Shown piece after piece: positions 12,550-23,770 of a stretch of 64,000 nucleotides of DNA (its first letter is position 1; each line of letters starts with the position of its first letter). The stretch is from Inia geoffrensis. Lineage: Eukaryota; Chordata; Mammalia; Artiodactyla; Iniidae. The notes under the pieces were generated by a model that had not been told where the DNA came from, searched no databases, and saw only the letters and a program-made list of their open reading frames with translations. Location of the stretch: assembly GCA_036417435.1 (NCBI GenBank), contig CM070904.1, positions 18,644,835 through 18,708,834 on the forward strand, in the 5' to 3' direction. Made by a program: the position numbers and the translations under genes.

Positions 12550-12705
12550 TCCATTGCCCTGGCCATGGACCAGCAGCCTTAGCATCACCTGGGAGCTTAG
12601 AAATGCAGAGCCTTGGGCCCATCCAGGACATATTGAATCTGAATCTGCAGTTTAACAAGATCTTCGGGGGATTTGTATGCACACAAAGGTTTACGAACCA
12701 CCACT
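12550..12705 (+). mobile_element. MER5A (hAT-Charlie non-autonomous DNA transposon)
   Basis: 'ggaccagcagccttagcatc', 'acctgggagcttagaaatgc' and 'tttaacaagatcttcggggg' match MER5A. The right end 'tttacgaaccaccactg' retains the terminal inverted repeat type. Confidence 0.88.
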
Positions 12706-12710
12706 GTGGA

Positions 12711-13266
12711 AGACGTGCTCACAAGGGCAGTCATCAACAGACATAAAGAAGTTGACTATTCTCGGGTGGATGCTGTGAGAGTTAAATGGGTATCTAATAC
12801 ATTTGGCTATATTCAGATATTGACTTGGAAAGCATCACCTGCTTCTCATGCACGACAAGCATGTAAAGGAATCAGCACGTGACTTGGGCTGCAAGCAGTA
12901 CACATCTGAATGCAAACATAACTGCTGTGCACTTGGCAGTCTCTCCCACCTGGGAAACCTGCGGGGAGGGGACGCCCACTGAAAGAGACGCACACATGGA
13001 TGTTCTGCCCATACATAGGGTTTTGACTGGCACCATTCTCTTACTACGTGTTTTCTGATGCTGCACTGGGGTGCTGGGGACTTAATGTTCTGAACACACA
13101 GACCCAATTCTGTTTGGCAATAAACCAGAAAAGTGACACGCTGCCTGAGTTGGTTTTGTGGAAGTCTGTCACCTTGTCGGTGGACAGGTGGCAAGCTGAA
13201 TTGGACACAGCCTCCTCCTGCCACCCCAGCTCTCCCACCAGCTCTCATGCCAGAGGAAGTCTGAGT
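12711..13266. other. Unique non-coding DNA
   Basis: No repeat or exon recognised. Confidence 0.5.
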
Positions 13267-13274
13267 CAAACACT

Positions 13275-13308
<34 letters not shown>

Positions 13309-13507
13309 GGTACGCGGGCCTCTCACCGTTGTGGCCTCTCCCGTTGCGGAGCACAGGCTCCGGATGCGCAGGCTCTGCGGCCATGGCTCACGGGCCCAGC
13401 CGCTCCGCGGCACGTGGGATCCTCCCGGACCGGGGCACGAACCCGCGTCCCCTGCATCGGCAGGCGGACTCTCAACCACTGCGCCACCAGGGAAGCCCCA
13501 AACACTA
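13267..13507 (-). mobile_element. CHR-type SINE, short form
   Basis: Long T-run (reverse-strand A-tail) from about 13278, then an almost consensus body ending 'caccagggaagcccc'. A perfect 9-bp TSD 'caaacacta' lies at 13267-13275 and 13499-13507. Low divergence suggests a recent insertion. Confidence 0.97.
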
Positions 13508-13687
13508 TTTTTGATTTTTTTAATAAATTGTCTCTCCAGGATGGTGTTCAGGCTATAACACGTAGAGTGTTTTAAAGAAGCAGCTTTTAAAATTTGTCTG
13601 AAAGAAACCTAAACATATTGCTAGATTTTCCTCACCAAGAGAAGGACGTGCTCAATCAAAATGAATTTGTCGATTAACCTTAATGGT

Positions 13688-14110
13688 ACTGCAGTGGGTT
13701 GAATAGTGTTCCCCCAAACCCATGTCCATCAGAACCTTGGAATGTGACCCTACTTGGCAATAGGGTCTTTGCAGATGTAATTAGTTAAGATGAAGTTATA
13801 CTGGATTAGGTAGGGGTGGGTCCTAAATCCAATGACTGCTGGTGTCCTTGTAAGGAGAGGGATATCTGAAGATTCACAGGGGCACACAGGTGAGAAGGTA
13901 TGATGATAGAGACAGAAGTTGGAGCTACAAGCCAGGGGACACCAAGGATGCCAGCAAACACCAGAAGCTAGGAAAAGGCAAGAAGTCTTCCCTAGAACCT
14001 TTGGAGGGAATTCAGCCGTGCCAACACCTTGATGTCAGGCTTCCAGATTACAGAACTGTGGGAAATTAAACTTCTGTTGTTTGAAGACATCCAGTTCATG
14101 GTACTTTGTT
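13688..14110 (+). mobile_element. LTR fossil, probably ERVL-MaLR class
   Basis: 'gggttgaatagtgttccccc', 'tgcagatgtaattagttaag', 'aatccaatgactgctggtgt' and 'aaacttctgttgtttgaaga' form a familiar mammalian LTR order with a polyadenylation-like 3' region. Subfamily not resolved. Confidence 0.7.
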
Positions 14111-14149
14111 AAAAGCATCCCTGGGAAAGGAATAGAGTATCTAATAACT

Positions 14150-14360
14150 AATGTCACTAACATTATTTTGAGAGCTTGCTCTGTGCCAGGCACTGCTCTG
14201 AACACTTTACATGTATTTACCTGTTTAATCCTCAAAGCAACCTCCTGAGGGAGTTACAGTTATTTTCATTTTACATAAGAGATACTAAGTCACTTACCCA
14301 GCGGCTGGATACTCAAGCAGGCTCTAACCCAGGCACTGCCGCTTCAGAGCCGTCACTCGG
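14150..14360 (+). mobile_element. MIR SINE fossil
   Basis: Well-preserved MIR core: 'ctctgtgccaggcactgctc', 'tgaacactttacatgtattt', 'tttaatcctcaaagcaacct', 'attttacataagagatacta'. Confidence 0.92.
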
Positions 14361-14794
14361 AGCCTCCAAACATGAGCTCTGAGAGTTGGGAGGTGAAACT
14401 GAGATGAACGTATGGGCCAAGGTTGGTGTGAACACACAGCATCCCGTGTTCCCACTCTGGCTTCACCAGCCTGATGAGCAGAAATCAGGACCCACAGGAA
14501 GCTTAGCTGTTGGGTGGTAGGAGTTTCTAGGAAATGGAGTTATTAGTGAGTGCTCTCAATTAAGAAAGCTCCAGTGTGCTAAGCTGAGCTGAAAGATCTC
14601 AAAGGCCCCGGAGCTGACATGCCTGGGGCTTATCAGCAGGGCCAACGTTTCAAAGCACAACTTGGAGAAGACCCGGCTCACTCCCAGACTCGGAAGTGTA
14701 GCAAGAAGGTACCAAGGAAAGAGTGACCTTGCTGAATTAAGATGTTCAGTGCTTGGAATACATTTCCCTTAAGTCTCTTATGGCACTTATGGAG
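14361..14794. other. Unique non-coding DNA
   Basis: Nothing recognised. Confidence 0.5.
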
Positions 14795-15150
14795 AACGAT
14801 TCCTGGGGCTTTCCTGGTGGTGCAGTGGTTAAGAATCCGCCTGCCAATGCAGGGGACACGGGTTCGAGCCCTGGTCCGGGAAGATCCCACATGCTGCAGA
14901 GCCAGTGAGCCCGTGCACCACAACTACTGAGCCTGCACTCTAGAGCCTGCGAGTCACAACTACTGAGCCCACATGCCTAGAGCCCATGATCCACAACAAG
15001 TGAAGCCACCACAAAGAGATGCCCACGCACCGCAACGAAGAGTAGCCCCCACTCGCCGCAACTAGAGAAAGCCGGCGCGCAGCAACGAAGACCCAAAGCA
15101 GCCAAAAATAAATCAAAAAACAAAACAAAACCAAAAAAACAACTATTCCT
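14795..15150 (+). mobile_element. CHR-type SINE, long form
   Basis: Head 'gctttcctggtggtgcagtg', B-box-like 'gggttcgagccc', repeated 'cacaactactgagcc', end 'gcagccaaaaataaat', tail 15110-15140. TSD 'aacRattcct' at 14795-14804 and 15141-15150, one mismatch. Confidence 0.95.
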
Positions 15151-15365
15151 AAAATGACTGTGCTAGTGTACCTCTTGCGTTGGTTGAAAAGGTGGGCTGG
15201 CTCGCTAGAATCTTTCAAATTCCACTTTCAAAGAGGGCCCCACTGTTGAACCACAAACTAGAAAGAGTTGCAGTGCCCTGTGGTGGCAGACAGTTCTCAC
15301 TGTGAACACAGTGCCCGAGGCCTTAAGAAGTTGTGCGGAATGTGTACCCAACACACAAAGTCTAC

Positions 15366-15580
15366 ATCACGGTTCTCAGCCTTCCCACTTGCTGTTTGGG
15401 GCCGGGTGATTCTTTGTTGGGGACGGCAGGGAGCTGCCCTGTGCACTGTAGGATGCTGAACGGCATCCTTGGCTTCTTACCCACCTGACGGTCAGAAGCA
15501 TCCCTACCCCAGTGTGACAACCACAAATGAACCCAGAAAGATAAAATCACCCCCTACCCCACTGAGAACCACTACCCTAT
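15366..15580 (-). mobile_element. MER20 (hAT-Charlie DNA transposon)
   Basis: Reverse complement of MER20: 'ggttctcagccttcccactt', 'ctgtgcactgtaggatgctg', 'gcatccctaccccagtgtga', ending in inverted repeat 'ctgagaaccacta'. Both terminal inverted repeats are visible. Confidence 0.9.
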
Positions 15581-16239
15581 ACAGAGTAACAGAAATAAGC
15601 CACCATCGATTTGGGAAAAACTTTGTGTTTACAAGGTTTATCAGGCAGCTAAAGGGAGAGGTAGGGTCACATTCTCCCTTCTCATCAGCTCTATCCACAC
15701 GCCCTTAGCCCAGGTTTGGTCACTGACCCCAAAATCTCCTTTGCCCTGTTCTCTCTTCCTTCCCTAGCTTCTCCCACACTACTCTCTCCTTTGTTCCATC
15801 CCTAGCCCTTCCCACACTCCTTTCCTGGCTGTTTTTCCTTCACTTGCCCCTAAGACGTTGATGTTCCACCAGGTTTTATCCACCTCCCTCCGTTCTGCTT
15901 TCCTTGGTTAAGTGTCACTTATCCTAACTTCCTTTCCCACCTACATGTTAATAACTAACTTCCAAACCCATATTTTTAGCCTGACCCTTGTCCTAAGCTC
16001 TAATTTAAAAGTACTAAACCGGTATTCCAGTGTTCCCAACTAGTTATCTATATACATTCCACATGTATCTCAAAATCAGTGTATCTAAAACTATGCAAAA
16101 TAGTCATTAAAATTCCATGTAGCTTAGTGTCACGCTGCCCATCAAAATTCTATCAGATTCTGAAAGGCATTTCTTCTGTAAGGCCACCACAATCAACTAG
16201 ACACTACATACTGTTATAGAGCCTACTTGTGGTCTGAGC
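15581..16239. other. Unique non-coding DNA, pyrimidine-rich
   Basis: 15715-15960 is strongly C/T-rich ('ctctcttccttccctagctt'). No exon recognised. Confidence 0.5.
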
Positions 16240-16647
16240 TCTCCTTTCTACTCTTGCTGCTGCTGTCCTGGTCCAGGTCTTCTTTTAAGGCTGTACATCT
16301 CAGCCTCTCCATCTCCATCTCCCCACACTGTTGCTAAGGCATCATTCCAGAACAGTGAGGCTCCGATCTCCCTGTTCCTTTGATAGTTCTACCACAACGC
16401 CAGGCTCCATGATCCACCCAGGGCCCAAACCAGAAACCTAAGCTCCACCACTAACTCCTCCTTCCTATTTCCCAGTCAACCTGTCAGCTCAGTATCATAC
16501 TGCCTGGAATCCATCCATTCCTCTCTTTCCACTTCTGCTACCTTATTAAATCTTGCCTGAATTCTTCAACAGGTCTCTCTGCCTCCAATACTGGCCCATG
16601 TAAAATTAATCTTACACACAGTCACTAGAGTGATGTTTAAAAATTAA
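16240..16647 (+). mobile_element. L2 LINE fossil
   Basis: 'ctcctttctactcttgctgc', 'gaattcttcaacaggtctct' and 'cagtcactagagtgatgttt' match the L2 region upstream of its 3' end. Diverged. Confidence 0.7.
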
Positions 16648-17035
16648 AATCTGCCATATGATCCAGCAATCCTGCTTCTGCATATTTATCCAAAAGAATT
16701 GAAAGCAGGATCTCAAAGAGAAATTTGCACACCCAAGTTCCCTGCAGAGCTATTCACAATAGCCAAGAGGTGGAAGCCACCCAAATGTCCAACAATGGAT
16801 GAATGGATAAGGAAAATGTGATGGACAATTCAATGGAATATCATTCTACCTTGAAAAAGGAGGAAATCCTTTCATACGCTACAACATGGATAAACTTTGA
16901 GGACATTATGGTAGGGGAACTAAGCCAATCATAAAAAGACAAATGCATGATTGTGCCATACGAAGTAGCTAAAGTAGTCAAACTCATAGAAACAGAAAGT
17001 AGAACGGTGGTTACTAGGCAGTGAGGGTGAAACCG

Positions 17036-17722
17036 CAGAAATGCATCTTGGGGGGCTCTGGGGAGCTCCAGTTCTTTATGTCTCAGCACAGAAAGAATTC
17101 AGCCAGAGGCACTGAGAGATAAGAAGTGATTTATTAGAATAGGATGCTTGTGAGGCTTACAGGTGGGCAGGTAAGAGGGTGCCAGGCCCCGAGAACTTAC
17201 TATAATCAAAGCAAAAGTGGGGAGAGGAGAAGACCGCCCTCCTCCTCATTCTTGAGTACACGTCAAGCTCCCATCATCAGCTTCTCCTCCATGTCAGGCG
17301 GGGGAGTTTTCTTGTCCTTGCGTGGTCAAGCTGGGACTGTCACGGCGCAATGGAAATGAGCAAAAATGTGGTAACATATACGAAAATGCGGTAAATCATC
17401 TCAGGTTTCAGTATAATGTCACCTTTTCCTTACATTTTTGTTTTTAGTGTGCTCAGAGAAACATGCCCTAGAACTCATTAACTTACTGACCTCACTGGGC
17501 AGGACGTGGGTCTCATTCAACCATTGTTTTGGGACATGTCTTATGCTTCTGTTGCATGGCTTTGTTGCTAAGCAAGCCTGCTGAGTTTTGTGGTTATGTA
17601 AACCTGCTTTCTTGAGTGATCATTAACTTACAGGGGTCTCCCATGCTTTTTTCTTTACTTACGATCCCTTAGTGGGATTAATTATTTAATCACCTACTTT
17701 GTCCCTTTACTCCGTCCTTATC
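17036..17722 (-). mobile_element. Solo ERV LTR (class I-like), antisense
   Basis: On the reverse strand this reads as an LTR: a promoter-side region, AATAAA at 17128-17133 (seen as tttatt), then 'ctgaattctttctgtgctga' and a U5-like end 'catttctgcggtttca' next to L1 sequence. No gag, pol or env remains. The left end in window coordinates is sharp (tgaaaccgc); the right end is obscured by a poly-G run. Family not resolved. Confidence 0.75.
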
Positions 17723-17741
17723 GGGGGGGGGGGGGGGGGGG
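17723..17741. repeat. G19 homopolymer
   Basis: Nineteen uninterrupted G residues at the LTR/L1 junction, 'tatc' on the left and 'agaatgaag' on the right. Confidence 0.98.
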
Positions 17742-17745
17742 AGAA

Positions 17746-18004
17746 TGAAGAGTTTTTCCTTTTCTTTTTTTTTTTTTTTAAATAAATCTTGGGGATGTAA
17801 TGTACAGCGTGGTGAGTATAGTTAAAAATACTGTATTATATATTTGAAAGTTGCTAAGAGAACAGATTTTTTTTTTTTTTTTTTTTGGCCGTGTGGCATT
17901 TGGGATCTTAGTTCCCTGACCAGGAATCGACCCTGTGCTCCCTGCAGTGGAAGCATGGAGTTCTAACCACTGGACCGCCAGGGAATTCCCCTGAAGAGTT
18001 TTTC
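17746..18004 (-). mobile_element. Short-form SINE plus extra 3' sequence, one insertion
   Basis: On the reverse strand: SINE head (17991 leftward, 'gggaattccctggcggtcca'), body to 17887, A20 (17867-17886), 87 bp of non-SINE DNA (17780-17866) that is antisense to an L1 3' UTR ('aatgtacagcgtggtgagta' on the plus strand), then a second A-rich tail (17759-17779). The whole unit is bracketed by a perfect 13-bp TSD 'tgaagagtttttc' at 17746-17758 and 17992-18004, so it arrived as a single RNA copy. Confidence 0.82.
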
Positions 18005-18106
18005 AATGGATATAGACTTTCAGTTTTGCAAGATGAAAAAGTTCTAGAAATCTGTTACACAACAATGTGTATATCCTTAACACTACTGAACTGTACACTT
18101 AAAAAT

Positions 18107-18341
18107 GGCAAAGATGGGGCTTCCCTGGTGGCGCAGTGGTTGAGAGTCCGCCTGCCGATGCAGGGGACACGGGTTCGTGCCCCGGTCCGGGAAGATCCCA
18201 CATGCCGCGGAGCGGCTGGGCCCGTGAGCCATGGCCGCTGAGCCTGCACGTCCGGAGCCTGTGCTCCGCAACGGGAGAGGCCACACCAGTGAGAGGCCCG
18301 TGTACCGCAAAAAAAAAAAAAAAAAAAAAAAGGCAAAGATG
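18107..18341 (+). mobile_element. CHR-type SINE, short form
   Basis: Near-consensus body 18117-18309 with A22 tail. Perfect TSD 'ggcaaagatg' at 18107-18116 and 18332-18341. It splits the L1M 3' end. Confidence 0.97.
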
Positions 18342-18390
18342 GTAAATTTTGTTATGTGGTTTTTACCAAAAAAATTTTTTTTTAATTTTA

Positions 18391-19138
18391 ATGAAAATCT
18401 GTACGTATAATTGCCTTTTGTAAACCCGTCCCTGGCTGACTTTTCTCTCTGGCCTTTGCACAGTCTGTCTGCTCTGCTTGGGACCTTCCTCCAAACACCT
18501 CTCCTCCCCTACTCACTCCACTCCAGGCAAATCCTCCTCCCGGTACTCATGACTTCTTTGACCTCTCTGCTTTGTGCCCCAAACTTAGCCCACTGGGGCA
18601 CTCACACCAAGCAGTGGCTGCCGGTTATCCCTGTCTGGCCACCCTAAGAAACCGTAATGCCCTCACACACAGGTACCTGCAGGCTTCATCCCTGTGTCTC
18701 AGGGTGAGCATGTACCCAGCTCATTTGTCAAGGCATTTATCAGAAGCCAGGGCCCTGCCTAAGAGGACTTCTGTTGAATTACGTTTTCTCCATCTTATTC
18801 TACCTGAAATCTGACTTTCCTTTCTCTCTTTTTATAATCTTCCTGCATCAGTAAACATCCCACTCTGGCCTGGTCCTGCCTTGACTAACCTCAGGCTTTC
18901 CAATTTCATTTTCCTTATACAGCTCTCCACAGCTGCTGGACTCCAAGGCTTTTCATCACTGTAGAGCTTCCCTCAGACACTGTGCAGGATGATCCACTGA
19001 ACTGGAAGAGTCTCATCTTAACCGAGACCAAGTCTGATAAAGCAGAGGCCGGCTGGGAATGTTTACACGCAGGAGGAGGGACGGTCCTTAAGCCCACTGC
19101 TCTGAGCCCTTAAAGAGAAGAATCATAATGTTCTCCAC
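18391..19138. other. Unique DNA with a possible L2 fossil
   Basis: 18420-18750 has L2-like character ('ctctgcttgggaccttcctc', 'actccactccaggcaaatcc') but is too diverged to be sure. The rest is unassigned. Confidence 0.5.
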
Positions 19139-19367
19139 CTCCCTGTTTTTTTGTTTTTTTTGCGGTATACGGGCCTCTCACTGTTGTGGCCTCTCCCGTT
19201 GCGGAGCACAGGCTCCGGACGCGCAGGCTCAGCGGCCATGGCTCACGGGCCCAGCCGCTCCGCGGTATGTGGGATCTTCCCGGACCAGGGCACGAACCCG
19301 TGTCCCCTGCAGCAGCAGGCGGACTCCCAACCACTGCGCCACCAGGGAAGCCCCAGCTCCCTGTTTT
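19139..19367 (-). mobile_element. CHR-type SINE, short form
   Basis: T-rich tail, body to 'accagggaagcccc'. Perfect 11-bp TSD 'ctccctgtttt' at 19139-19149 and 19357-19367. Confidence 0.97.
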
Positions 19368-21409
19368 AAAATGCAGATTTTATTATTATTGGTGAGGCCA
19401 ACAGATTAGGAGATGAATGCCACTGAAAAGGCAGTTTCCTCCTCGCAGTATCCAAGAGGAGGGGCAACACAGCACCTACAGGGTCTCCACAAGGAAGGAC
19501 CAGGCTGGGTCAGGAGGCAGAGGGAGCGAGGCAGAAGCATGGATAAGAACCTTTATTACAGTTTGGTGGGGAAGGAATAGGTTCTGTAGGATGAGTTGGC
19601 TGAGCACGACAGGCTTGGCTAGCTTGAATACTTTCAGTGGGCTCCGGGGCACAGGGGCTGGCCCTCGTTGTCTGGTACCTGACCCTGGGGTGATTAGGGC
19701 AGGCGATAGCGGCCTGATGCCTGAGAGTCCAAATAAGGAGTTGATTGGGGACTGGGCTGTGGATGGAGTGGTTGGCATGTGACAGGTGCGATTATGGGGG
19801 ACTCATCTGCTATCTCTAAGAACCGGCTTACCCAGGGAGGGGCAGTCTTTCCCTAGCCAGCTAGTCTCCAAGGTGTCAAAGCATCATAACACACAGAAAA
19901 TTAAAAATATCCAACACCAGGACCAGAACATGGGATATGGAATACGGCTGCAGGGAGGTCAAAGAAGGAAAAAAAAAATAAGGATGCTGCTGCTAATAAC
20001 ATTACTGGTAACCCAGCACAGACAGAGCATTCCCTGACTTTCATAAAGTTGATAAGAAAAATTCTTCCAGCTACGGATTACAAATAGCCACACACTTTCT
20101 GAGAAGCCAGCTACTAAAACATTTACTTTAGATTTCTTTTTATGTGAAGTGATAAATATACATTTTTTCCCCATGGAGGATATTTATGAAAACTTTTCTG
20201 GGAAATGTCTTTTCACTAAATGTAGGGTCTCTGGAGACAGTTCAGGAAAGCAGCCCCCCAAATGCGCTGTCAATTGTGACCTAACTGTCTGAATTACCAT
20301 ATTTTTATATTGTAACTCACTTCCTTTAATGATATATATATTCAACTAATGGTGTGAAAGAGATGGAAACTGGCAGCTCTAATGGTGTGTGATGTATGTG
20401 CTCCTTAAGCATTAAATGTGAGGGTATGCCTGAGACAAGGAGCTTTGCTGGCCTTCATCTGGGCCACCGGCTTCAGCATGTCACTCAGCAGAGGTGACTT
20501 TGGTGGTGATGTGGCATCTGAATGCCATTTCCTTAGTGCACATTAAAGATGACCGCACAGCCAGACTGTGACAATTGGCAACTTCTGAGCCTTTTAGGCA
20601 CCACTTTCTTTCTCCAGGCATCACCCCCACTCCCCTCGAGCCCCTCCTTCTTTGCTCTCTTTACTGTCTTCCTGGATGAGGCTCCAGCCCTCAGCACTTA
20701 CTGGAAGCAACTGTCAATTCAAATGGCTCTACTGCAGGTTATCCTGCCGGCGGAGAGGTGTGCCCGCATGTCTCTGCGTTTTGGACACTGGGACGCTTAA
20801 AATGAACCTAAGACGGGGCTTAAACAGTAGGGCACCAGGTGTGCCCCATCTGGGAGGTAGAGGGGGGACCAAGGATGTGCTAGCTGTCGCTCGTACTTCA
20901 ATCTAATAGTCCTCACTCCATGCATCTTCAGCCTCTTTTCAAACTGTGGAGTACAATATTTAGGTTCCTCTGAAAGAAATTTCAGACCTGATCCAGCAGG
21001 GAGAGGAGGAATGATAGAGCAGGGTAGGAAACTGGTCCTTCCTAGAGCCCATGATGTCCCGTCTTGCTGGCAGCCCGTGGGCCCCCTGCCCACATGGAAA
21101 GCATCAATGCTTCCTTCCTGTTTGGCTGAGCACAGGGAAGGGGCCCAGCCTTCCAAGCTTGACAGAATTTCCAGATGGGGTACATCTGTCACAGTCACTT
21201 TCTGTGACATGCTGTGTCAGCCCCTAACAGAGACACGGGTTGTGCATGAGCCTGGAGGCCCACAAGTACCATCTTGGGCATCATTGCTGTTGTCTTAGTT
21301 CCTGCCAGCTCTGCTCCCTCCCTTCCTGTTTCTAGTGACTGAGGTCAGCAAGTCTTCCTTTCCTACCTCATCAACGCCTGACTATTGTTTGGCTTCTAGA
21401 CAACAGGAC
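19368..21409. other. Unique non-coding DNA (2 kb)
   Basis: One of the longest repeat-free stretches. Several open frames of about 80-137 codons exist on both strands, but none has recognisable protein character and they overlap one another. 20280-20450 is AT-rich and complex. Confidence 0.55.
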
Positions 21410-21764
21410 TATAAAAAAAAAATTAAGACAAAAATTATACAGATACTTTATATAAAATGCAAAATAAAAATTAGAAGGAGCTAAAGGGATTGCTCAAGAG
21501 AAGTCTGATTGCCCAAGAATCAAGCAAAAGATTTTCATCCATGACCCTGACCCTACATCTGCACTGGTCCTTAAGGAGAGAAGAAATCCTGGCCTTTAAA
21601 TCAAGTATGGATACATGTAGAGAGTTATGGGTAAATTAAAGGATATTTTTTGAAAGCTTCAATACATGGAGAGATATACAGTGCATCTGTACCTGCAAAC
21701 TAAATATTGCAAAAACATTAAGTCTCCCAAGATGAGTTTCAAGCTTTAATTCAATCTCAATCAC

Positions 21765-21796
<32 letters not shown>

Positions 21797-22765
21797 GGTT
21801 TTCTTCAAACTTAGTACATACTAATTCATCTAAGAGAAAAAACAGATACACGTGAACAGAGGAAAACAACAAAACTGACTAATTTAAATGGAGTAAATCG
21901 TCTGGAATTAGACCATATTATTAAAAAACAATTTTATATGTAATAAAAAGATACCATAAACCAATGAAAGAAAAGGCAGAAATATTTAATAGTGTTGGTT
22001 TTGCTAATTAGTATCAGGGGAAGGATGACTGCAGACCCAAGTAATATAATAAATAAATTGTAAACAAATTAAGAAGTTAACTGTAAAACTCCAAACATGA
22101 AAACATAAACATAGACACATATAATTGATAAATTAGTACCTCTGGATAGTGTGGAGAAGGGACAACTTTCTAAGTGTAAATATGATAGAAGAAATCAGAA
22201 AGAATATTTAACAGCTTTGATAGAAAAAATTTAAAATACCTACTCCCCAAGGAAAATTATTAACCCAAAGAAAAAGAATAGGCTGGGCAAATATAGTTAG
22301 AAGTGATTATTTTTAGCATGTAAAAGTGCATGCGACTTGCAATAAATACATTATGACCCCAGTAGATAAACTAGGCAGACAGTAAGATAATAAAATATGC
22401 AAACGTGAAAGGCAACTTTGCCAATTATAAAAATAATGCAAATGAAAAAAACCTTTAAGGTACACATTTTACATATTAAGTTAACAAATAAAAGTCTAAC
22501 GGTAATTTACATTGCTAGTAATGGTGTATTGAAAATACAGTCACTTATACTGCATATAGCATTTTAAAATGATACAATTCTTTTGGAAAGCTGCTTGGCA
22601 ATATATTTCAGGGACCAAATGGAAGATTATATTGTTTGACTTGATAATCCTACCTTTATACAAAATATGGGAAAAGCTGCATACATGAAGATGTTTATCA
22701 CAATATTGTTTTAGTAGAAAAAAAAACAGAAATAAACAAAGTCCGGTAATAAAAGAATAACTAGG

Positions 22766-22989
22766 GGCTTCCCTGGTGGCACAGTGGTTGAGAGTCCGCC
22801 TGCCGATGCAGGGGACATGGGCTAGTGCCCCGGCCCAGGAAGATCCCACATGCCGCGGAGCGGCTGGGCCCGTGCACCATGGCCGCTGAACCTGTGCGTC
22901 CGGAGCCTGTGCTCCGCAACAGGAGAGGCCGCAACAGTGAGAGGCCTGCGTACTGCAAAAACAAAACAAAACAAAACAAAACAAAACAA
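22766..22989 (+). mobile_element. CHR-type SINE, short form
   Basis: Head 'gggcttccctggtggcacag', body to 'gcctgcgtactgc', tail (AAAAC)n at 22958-22989. The B-box region reads 'gggctagtgcccc', a change from gggttcgtgcccc that may weaken the pol III promoter. No clear TSD found; the right flank is the start of an LTR fossil. Confidence 0.93.
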
Positions 22990-23535
22990 ACCAACTAAAC
23001 TGGCTCTGGAACTGTGGCAATTTAAAAACATGTCTGCAAATTCTTTCATTCCCCTGCCAGTGAGACATATTCCTTCCCCTTGAATCTGGGCTGATGTTAA
23101 TTACTAGTTACCAAGAGGGTACAGCTGAAGTGGCCCTATCTGAATGTCACAGAAGACAAGGTAGCTTTTGCCTGGCTTGCTAGAATGCCCCTGCGGGAGC
23201 CCTGAACCACCACCTACGAAGTTCTAGCATCCTGAGGCTGCCATATCATTCGAAAGCCCAAACAAGCCCAAGTGGAGAGTGCACCTGGAGATGCCATGAA
23301 ACTACAGAAAGACAGACGGATGCCCAACCAGACCCCGCTGCCCCAGTCCATCTGTCCCAGATCCAACCACAATCTGATGGCAACGATTTGAGGTTGAACC
23401 ACTCAAATAAGCCTTCCCCAAATCCCTGACACACAGAAACCATGAGAAATAACACAAGAATTATTGTTTTAGGTCACTAAGTTCTGAGTGGTTTGTTGCA
23501 AGGCAATAGATGCCTAGAACAGAAATCTCTACTAG
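22990..23535 (+). mobile_element. LTR fossil, MaLR-like
   Basis: 'cattcccctgccagtgagac', 'tctgggctgatgttaattac', then 'ttgttttaggtcactaagtt' and 'aaggcaatagatgcctagaa', an LTR-type 3' end. Subfamily not resolved. Sits inside the L1M. Confidence 0.65.
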
Positions 23536-23770
23536 ATAGGACATGAGGCAGCCACAGAAAAGATTAACTAAAAGACTAGGTAAAAACACAGAAGATTTTT
23601 TTACATAATATTTAATGAAAAACAAGACGTAAAATTTTTGTACATTATGATTGTAACCATTTAAAATCCATATTAAAAAGGACGAGAATGGAGTCACCAC
23701 AATGTTAAGAGTTGTGTTAGGCTGGTAACATAAGGATGGTATTATTGTGCTAATAATGTCTAAACTCACT

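Larger units (their letters stand above)
16648..18390 (+). mobile_element. Old L1 (L1M) 3' end, split by three insertions
   Basis: L1 ORF2-end motifs 'gatccagcaatcctgcttct', 'caatagccaagaggtggaag' and 'ggatgaatggataaggaaaa' run to about 17037. The 3' UTR resumes at 17742-17758 and 17992-18116 ('ttcagttttgcaagatgaaa', 'aacactactgaactgtacac') and ends after 18342. Between these lie an LTR, a short SINE with extra sequence, and a short-form CHR SINE, each described separately. No coding potential. Confidence 0.88.
21410..23770 (+). mobile_element. Decayed L1M, interrupted
   Basis: AT-rich L1 remnants: 'aattcaatctcaatcacatt' followed by A27 (21770-21796), 'aatgcaaatgaaaaaaacct', 'agctgcttggcaatatattt' and, beyond two insertions, 'gaagatttttttacataata' and 'gtacattatgattgtaacca' (23536-23770). 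No readable ORF. Start boundary uncertain. Confidence 0.7.

Noticed and set aside
13048..13575. 175-codon frame spanning a SINE and its flank
   Set aside because: Most of the translation is SINE-encoded (ending 'CATREAP'), a recurring pattern at every reverse CHR SINE.
17142..17360. Possible retroviral gene remnants in the LTR insert
   Set aside because: Only LTR-type sequence is present; no protease, RT, integrase or envelope motif could be read.
22541..23068. 175-codon minus-strand frame
   Set aside because: Again the SINE-derived peptide with L1/LTR flanks.
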